Assembly (NCBI GenBank): GCA_036675425.1 | Contig: JAKFFB010000212.1 | Coordinates: 1-9,528 of the forward strand | From: SCTD01 sp036675425 | GTDB lineage: Bacteria > Actinomycetota > Actinomycetes > Mycobacteriales > SCTD01 | Reading direction: 5' to 3' | Length of the DNA stretch: 9,528 nucleotides | Part shown: positions 6,214-9,528 of the stretch, one piece after another | How the letters are laid out: each line of letters begins with the position of its first letter | Position numbering within the stretch: position 1 is the stretch's first letter | Notes under the pieces: model-generated | What the model was told of the DNA's origin: nothing | Seen by the model: the letters and a program-made list of their open reading frames with translations, nothing else | The model's database searches: none | Translations under genes and position numbers: made by a program

Positions 6214-6290
6214 ACGAGCGGGACCGCTTCCACCTGGAGGTCGTGCCGAGCCCCAGCGGCGTGACGCACCACCTGTTCTGGCGGCGCTGA
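6198..6290 (+). CDS. Possible 30-residue ORF or gene remnant
   Basis: ATG at 6198 opens a 30-codon frame ending in TGA at 6288-6290. The product starts MLRMINERDRFHLEVVP and ends in VTHHLFWRR. Codons are strongly G/C-ending, as in real genes here. The segment NERDRFHL resembles a conserved stretch near the C-terminal part of phosphoketolases (N-x-x-DRFHL), recalled from memory and not checked. The rest does not match, and the frame is closed by TGA at 6177-6179. GACGGGG just before the ATG is a weak ribosome binding site. It overlaps the right arm of the 23-bp inverted repeat. A fragment of a lost gene is as likely as a real small protein. Confidence 0.25.
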   Translation: MLRMINERDRFHLEVVPSPSGVTHHLFWRR

Positions 6291-6297
6291 CCTGCCC

Positions 6298-6858
6298 TCA
6301 GCGGCGGGAGCGCGGCGCCGCCGTGACGTGCAGGCGCTCGCCCTGCGGGCCGAACAGCCCGAGCAGCTCGACCGAGCGACGTCCGGCCGCACCGAGCGCG
6401 TGCGGCACCCGGGTGTCGAACTCCGCGGCCTCACCCGGCCCGAGCTCGAGGTCCTGGTCGCCGAGCAACAAGCGAAGCCGCCCGTCGAGGACGTAGAGCC
6501 ACTCGTAGCCCTCGTGCGACTGCAGCTCGGGTGCCGCCGGCAGCGGCGGCATGAGCAGCTTGACCGCCTGCAGCCCGCCGGTGCGCTGGGACAGCGGGAT
6601 CATCGTGATCCGACCGCGCTTCACCGGCTTGAGGCGCACGCGCGGGTCCCCGACCTCCGGGGCGCCGACCAGGTCGTCCAGCGGGACGCGGTAGGCCTGG
6701 CTGAGCGGGAGCAGCAGCTCGAGCGTCGGCTTGCGCAGGCCTGACTCCAGCCGCGACAGCGTGCTGGTCGAGATCCCGGTCTGCTCGGCGACCTCCCGCA
6801 GCGTCCGCTCTCCCCGCGCGCGGCGCAGCCGCGGGCCCACCTCCGCCAGGACGTTCAT
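6298..6858 (-). CDS. XRE-family regulator with C-terminal cupin sensor domain
   Basis: The 186-residue cytoplasmic protein has an N-terminal XRE helix-turn-helix (about 8-63; LREVAEQTGISTSTLSRLES at 20-39) and a small cupin domain (about 98-175). In the cupin, His115 and Glu119 (SHEGYEWLYVLDGR) and His153 (VPHALG) could hold a metal or ligand, although the first motif lacks the second histidine of a full HxH. Proteins of this layout usually repress or activate their own operon in response to a small molecule. The ATG overlaps the methyltransferase stop as ATGA, so the two are probably translated together; there is no strong ribosome binding site of its own. The ligand is unknown. The palindrome at 7516-7530 is a candidate binding site. 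Confidence 0.88.
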   Translation of the reverse strand: MNVLAEVGPRLRRARGERTLREVAEQTGISTSTLSRLESGLRKPTLELLLPLSQAYRVPLDDLVGAPEVGDPRVRLKPVKRGRITMIPLSQRTGGLQAVKLLMPPLPAAPELQSHEGYEWLYVLDGRLRLLLGDQDLELGPGEAAEFDTRVPHALGAAGRRSVELLGLFGPQGERLHVTAAPRSRR

Positions 6859-7472
6859 CGGCGCCGGACGAGCACCACGCTGTCGAGCAGCTCGCCGACC
6901 TGACCGTCGGGCCCGGTCGCGGTCCGTCCGACGTCGCGCGCCTCCTGGACGTCCCAGGTGCCGGCCTCGAGCGCCAGGTCGTCGAGCACCGTGCCCGCCG
7001 ACGGCATGAGGGCCGGGTCAGGCTGGTGCGTCGACCAGGGCGGCCCGGACGCGTGACCCACCACGAGGAGCAGCCCGCCCGCTGCCACCTCGTCCGCCGC
7101 GCGACGCAGCACGTCGATGCGCGCGAAGGGCACCGGTGACTGCAGGAACTGCGCGGACACGAGGTCGTACGGCCCCGCCGGCAGGGCGTCGGCCAGGTCC
7201 TGCTGGACCCACTCCACCGTGAGCCCCCGGCGCTGCGCCTCCGCCCGCGCGCGCTCGAGAGCGGTGGCGCTGATGTCCGCCGCCGTCACGGCCCAGCCGC
7301 GCTCGGCGAGCCAGAGCGCGTCCGCTCCCTCGCCGCAGCCGAGGTCGAGCGCCCGACCCGGCGGCAGGTCGCGGACCCGCTGCTCCAGCGGCGCGTTGAC
7401 CTTGCCGCTCCAGATCTGCGGCTTCTCGCCGTAGAGGTCCTCCCAGAACTGCTGCGCTTCCGTCGTCGTCAT
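6855..7472 (-). CDS. Class I SAM-dependent methyltransferase
   Basis: The 205-residue cytoplasmic enzyme transfers a methyl group from S-adenosylmethionine to an unknown acceptor. Motif I is ALDLGCGEGADA (41-52), the acidic ribose-binding residue is Asp66 in AADIS, motif II includes QQDLADAL (90-97), and DLVSAQFL (103-110) follows. The N-terminal pattern FWEDLYGEKPQIWSGKVNA (9-27) is of the kind seen in TehB-like and thiopurine-methyltransferase-like proteins, so a role with toxic or foreign small molecules is possible but not shown. The gene lies 27 bases after the GNAT gene on the same strand and overlaps the XRE-cupin start by four bases. There is no clear ribosome binding site before the ATG at 7472, so it may be leaderless or coupled to the GNAT gene. 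Confidence 0.87.
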   Translation of the reverse strand: MTTTEAQQFWEDLYGEKPQIWSGKVNAPLEQRVRDLPPGRALDLGCGEGADALWLAERGWAVTAADISATALERARAEAQRRGLTVEWVQQDLADALPAGPYDLVSAQFLQSPVPFARIDVLRRAADEVAAGGLLLVVGHASGPPWSTHQPDPALMPSAGTVLDDLALEAGTWDVQEARDVGRTATGPDGQVGELLDSVVLVRRR

Positions 7473-7499
7473 GCCGAGCAGCGTGCGCCGCCGTACTCG

Positions 7500-8072
7500 C
7501 TACGAGCAAGTCGCGTTGCCGACTCGGCAAGCCGCTCCGTCGGTGAGGGACCGTCTCACCAGCACGTCGCGGCTCTCGGGTGACAGGCCGGGGAAGCCGA
7601 TGGCTCCGCGGGTCACCTCGACGAAGCCAAGTCGGGCGTGCAGCGCAGCGGAGGCGCCGTTCTCCTCGTCGTAGAAGGACCAGAGCTCGTCCGCGTGACG
7701 GGCGGCCTCCTCGATGGCACCGGTCACCAGGGCCTCGGCCACGCCCCGACGTCGATGCGCCGCATCCACGATGAGGCCGACGAGGTAGTAGCCGTCCGGC
7801 GCCGGAGCGTCCGACTCGACGAGGCCCAGCCGCGTGTAGCCGATGACCTGGTCGTCCTGGACCGCGACGAACAGGTGGCGGTCCGGTTCGCTCACGTTCC
7901 GTTCGAAGATGCCGCGCCAGTCGTCGGCCGAGCCGGCGTAGCCGGCGACGGCGACCGCCAGCCGCACCGCGCCCGGCACGTCGGCTGCCGTCGCGAGTCG
8001 GATCGCCGCGGTCTGCGGTGGGCGTGGAGAGGTCCGGGCCTCGACCAGCGGGTGCACGGGGCCGGTGCTCAC
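7500..8072 (-). CDS. GNAT-family N-acetyltransferase
   Basis: The 190-residue protein has the acetyl-CoA binding core: YYLVGLIVDAAHRRRGVAEA (95-114) carries motif A with the R-R-G-x-A pyrophosphate loop, and NGASAALHARLGF (138-150) is the C-terminal motif. The substrate, a small-molecule amine or a protein N-terminus, cannot be told. The first 20 residues are polar and Pro-rich and may not be folded. The GTG at 8072 has only a weak AGG about 10 bases upstream, so a later start such as Val6 is possible. The C-terminal codons contain the 15-bp palindrome 7516-7530, which may serve the next operon. A 20-bp palindrome lies 28 bases upstream of the start. It may be co-transcribed with the methyltransferase. 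Confidence 0.88.
   Translation of the reverse strand: MSTGPVHPLVEARTSPRPPQTAAIRLATAADVPGAVRLAVAVAGYAGSADDWRGIFERNVSEPDRHLFVAVQDDQVIGYTRLGLVESDAPAPDGYYLVGLIVDAAHRRRGVAEALVTGAIEEAARHADELWSFYDEENGASAALHARLGFVEVTRGAIGFPGLSPESRDVLVRRSLTDGAACRVGNATCS
7516..7530. promoter_or_regulatory. 15-bp palindrome upstream of the methyltransferase-XRE pair
   Basis: TTGCCGACTCGGCAA has two perfect 7-base arms around one central base. It lies 44-58 bases before the methyltransferase ATG, inside the last codons of the GNAT gene. Size, symmetry and position fit an operator for a dimeric regulator, with the XRE-cupin protein of the same operon the first candidate. It may also be a weak hairpin. Confidence 0.5.
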
Positions 8073-8100
8073 GCAGGGAACCTAGCGACCCGCGGATCGA

Positions 8101-8120
8101 GGCGTTCCCGCGGGAACGCC
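8101..8120. promoter_or_regulatory. Perfect 20-bp palindrome between the secreted-protein gene and the GNAT gene
   Basis: GGCGTTCCCGCGGGAACGCC is fully self-complementary with no spacer. It starts 10 bases after the secreted-protein stop (8131) and ends 28 bases before the GNAT GTG (8072). It could be an operator near the GNAT promoter, or a GC-rich terminator hairpin for the upstream gene. A loopless palindrome fits a protein-binding site slightly better. Confidence 0.6.
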
Positions 8121-8130
8121 GCGGAGCGCG

Positions 8131-8841
8131 TCAGCGAATGGTCACGCGGCGCGTCTCGCTCCTGCCGGCTGCGTTCCAGACGTCGGCTCCCGACGAGGCG
8201 TGGAAGTCGTACGTCCCGGAGCCGAGGAAGACGCGGTGGAGTGTCCACACGTCACCGGATGCGCGCGTCTGCGCGGTGAGCACGCTGCGTCCCCGGTCGT
8301 CTGCGCGGTAGAGGCTGATCACGTCACGGTCGTGACCCGCGTGGCGACCCGAGAAGTGGTATGCCCGCGGTCCTGTCCGCTCGACCCGGAGGGTCAGCAC
8401 CGTGGCGGCCTCGATGACGAGGCGCTGCCCGTACGTCGCTCCGTCGAAGAAGGGCACGGGGCAGCCTGGCCAGACGTAAGGACCGCCTCCACCGAACTGC
8501 ACCTCGTAGGCGGCTGTCGTGGGAGAGGACGTCATGAAGCGGTGGACGAACCGGCCATCGCTGTCAGGGAAGACCGTCTCCGTGATCCTCTCGAAGCGCG
8601 CCTCCCCCGCGTGGCGCTCGGCCAGGCGGAGGTACGTCCCCTTCGGCGCGGAGACCTCGATGGCCCCCGTCGCGCCGCTCTGGATGAGTGGGGTGAGGAC
8701 GCGTACGGACATGCCCATCGTCTCCGCGCGGGAGGGGCAGATCGTGGTCGTCGGCGTCGCGGCGTCCTGGGCGATAGCCGGTGGTGCCCCGACGACGAGG
8801 AGGGCGACGACGAGAACGGCGGTGACGAGCGGGCGGCGCAC
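8131..8841 (-). CDS. Secreted protein of unknown function with two beta-rich repeats
   Basis: I do not recognise a family. The 236-residue product has a Sec signal peptide (MRRP, hydrophobic core 5-19, cleavage after AIA at 22-24). The mature part has only two cysteines, Cys35 and Cys127, which could form a disulfide. Two stretches resemble each other and probably form beta-sandwich units: one at about 60-116 (SDGRFVHRFMTSSPTTAAYE) and one at about 150-236 (SGDVWTLHRVFLGSGTYDFH). The second has the look of Ig-like domains in actinobacterial secreted proteins, an inference only. There is no membrane anchor or sorting signal, so it is likely released. The GTG at 8841 is supported by AGGAAG 7 bases upstream. 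The gene follows dnaB on the same strand after 306 bases and is probably transcribed alone. Existence of the gene is confident, function unknown. Confidence 0.75.
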   Translation of the reverse strand: MRRPLVTAVLVVALLVVGAPPAIAQDAATPTTTICPSRAETMGMSVRVLTPLIQSGATGAIEVSAPKGTYLRLAERHAGEARFERITETVFPDSDGRFVHRFMTSSPTTAAYEVQFGGGGPYVWPGCPVPFFDGATYGQRLVIEAATVLTLRVERTGPRAYHFSGRHAGHDRDVISLYRADDRGRSVLTAQTRASGDVWTLHRVFLGSGTYDFHASSGADVWNAAGRSETRRVTIR

Positions 8842-9147
8842 GGTCTCTCTTCCTGATGGAGTCAGTGGGGAGGACGACGTGCTCGGCCGCCGGTCGTCTT
8901 CTTCCTGGAACGACGCTATCCGGCGAAGCGCACGGCACCAGGCTCGAGATCAGGAACGGCTGGGCCCAGCCACTTCTCGTCGCAGGAGCAGGTGCAGCGC
9001 GGGGTGCCAGTAGTCCGGCCTCCCGTGATGCTGCTCCACGAGGATCCTGTCCCCGGTGAGCGTCAGCGTCAGATGGCGAACGGAAGCCTGACGTGGTCAG
9101 CGCTTGCGGAACCAGACCACGGCGGCAGGGCCGTCTCGCTCCTGCCC
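8842..9147 (-). other. 306-base gap downstream of dnaB with possible gene remnants
   Basis: No complete gene is convincing here. On the minus strand, in one frame, two protein-like pieces are separated by a TGA at 9097-9099. Right after the dnaB stop comes QERDGPAAVVWFRKR (9100-9144). Then 48 sense codons end at a TGA at 8950-8952 and include VRHLTLTLTGDRILVEQHHG. A GTG at 9039 with AGGA a few bases upstream could start a 29-residue product. These look like pieces of a decayed gene, but chance is possible. The remainder (8842-8949) should hold the promoter of the secreted-protein gene; I could not identify its boxes with confidence. Confidence 0.3.
9124..9146 (-). terminator. Weak hairpin just after dnaB
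   Basis: GGCAGG (9124-9129) pairs with CCTGCC (9141-9146) around an 11-base loop, beginning one base after the dnaB stop codon. It has no T-run and only six pairs, so it is a weak terminator candidate. Bases 9132-9146 are also an exact 15-bp repeat of 8152-8166. Confidence 0.3.
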
Positions 9148-9528
9148 TCAGCCCGGGTTCATGTCGACGAAGCGGCTGTAATGACCCTGGAACGCGACCG
9201 TGATGGTGGCGGTCGGTCCGTTGCGGTGCTTGGCGACGATGAAGTCCGCCTCACCCGCGCGCGGGCTCTCCTTCTCGTACGCGTCCTCGCGGTGCAGCAG
9301 GATCACCATGTCGGCGTCCTGCTCGATCGAGTTGTGCACCGCGATGCCGTCGGCGATGAAGTTGTGGGTCCCGAGCACGGTGGCGTCGAAGACCTCCTCC
9401 TCGCCGAGCGGCTCGATCTCGACGACCTCGTCCCACAGCACGTCGTTGGTGGCGGTCAGCTCGAGGTCGGCCGCCTGCAGCTCGCCGACCAGCCCCGGCA
9501 GGGAACCGGCCGGGGCAGGCACGCGCCC
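9148..9528 (-). CDS. dnaB: Replicative DNA helicase DnaB, C-terminal part, interrupted by an intein (5' end outside window)
   Basis: DnaB is the ring-shaped ATP-dependent helicase that unwinds DNA at the replication fork. The 60-residue C-terminal piece (9148-9330) is unmistakable: SIEQDADMVILLHREDAYEK includes the Walker-B-side strand, followed by DFIVAKHRNGPTATITVAFQ and GHYSRFVDM at the end. Upstream in the same open frame are 66 residues that are not DnaB but the end of an intein. The reading frame runs off the window at 9528, so the rest of the intein and the helicase N-terminus are not seen. The insertion lies before SIEQDAD, the same place as the well-known Synechocystis DnaB intein. 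Functional helicase requires splicing. The tail MNPG after FVD is short and normal. Confidence 0.93.
   Translation of the reverse strand, partial: GRVPAPAGSLPGLVGELQAADLELTATNDVLWDEVVEIEPLGEEEVFDATVLGTHNFIADGIAVHNSIEQDADMVILLHREDAYEKESPRAGEADFIVAKHRNGPTATITVAFQGHYSRFVDMNPG
9331..9528 (-). mobile_element. C-terminal part of a DnaB intein
   Basis: The 66 visible residues contain the intein C-terminal splicing blocks: VFDATVLGTHNFIADGIAVHN in two parts, VFDATVLGTHNF then IADGIAVHN, ending at Asn (codon 9331-9333). The penultimate His and terminal Asn are the residues for branch resolution, and the first extein residue is Ser (9328-9330), the required nucleophile. All key residues in this half are intact, so splicing is expected. 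Whether a homing endonuclease domain is present lies outside the window. Confidence 0.92.

Noticed and set aside
8519..9013. 164-codon plus-strand frame over the secreted-protein start
   Set aside because: It runs antisense through a gene with signal peptide and ribosome binding site; the product has no recognisable features.

Overview
The window looks like chromosome from a high-GC Gram-positive actinomycete. Codon third positions are almost always G or C, GTG starts are common, one surface protein ends in an LAXTG-type (class E sortase) sorting signal, and the DnaB C-terminus is of actinobacterial type. A Nocardioides-like genus is a guess. No tRNA, rRNA, CRISPR array, transposase or phage gene was seen. 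I found no clear new multi-gene system. The strongest features are an intein junction in dnaB, a cell-wall-anchored carboxypeptidase that overlaps a transporter gene antisense, and several well-formed palindromes and inverted repeats.

Layout, left to right. Positions 1-192 carry the 3' end of an unidentified plus-strand gene. Positions 276-2654 (+) encode a large secreted M14-type zinc carboxypeptidase with a C-terminal LAATG-membrane-arginine tail. It runs tail-to-tail into an MFS transporter (2599-3852, -), and the last 56 bases of the two genes overlap. Upstream of the MFS gene on the minus strand is a peptide-type (SBP family 5) solute-binding lipoprotein (3941-5560, -), separated from it by a strong hairpin (3893-3928). 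A 193-base gap with repeated GGTTGT-type half-sites (5624-5693) separates the lipoprotein from a divergent, truncated LysR-type gene (5754-6116, +). That gene ends in short tandem repeats, a 23-bp inverted repeat and a possible gene remnant (6105-6290).

The right part is all on the minus strand, read from 9528 down to 6298: the 3' end of an intein-containing dnaB (9148 to beyond 9528), a 306-base gap with protein-like remnants, a small secreted protein of unknown function (8131-8841), a GNAT acetyltransferase (7500-8072), a SAM-dependent methyltransferase (6855-7472) and an XRE-cupin regulator (6298-6858). The last two are coupled by an ATGA overlap. A perfect 20-bp palindrome (8101-8120) lies before the GNAT gene, and a 15-bp palindrome (7516-7530) lies 44 bases before the methyltransferase.

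Working together: the anchored peptidase, the lipoprotein binding oligopeptides and the MFS carrier could form a peptide-scavenging locus at the cell surface, but no ABC permease or ATPase is present here, so this is only a hypothesis. The methyltransferase and XRE-cupin pair looks like a self-regulated two-gene unit. The intein makes active DnaB depend on protein splicing.
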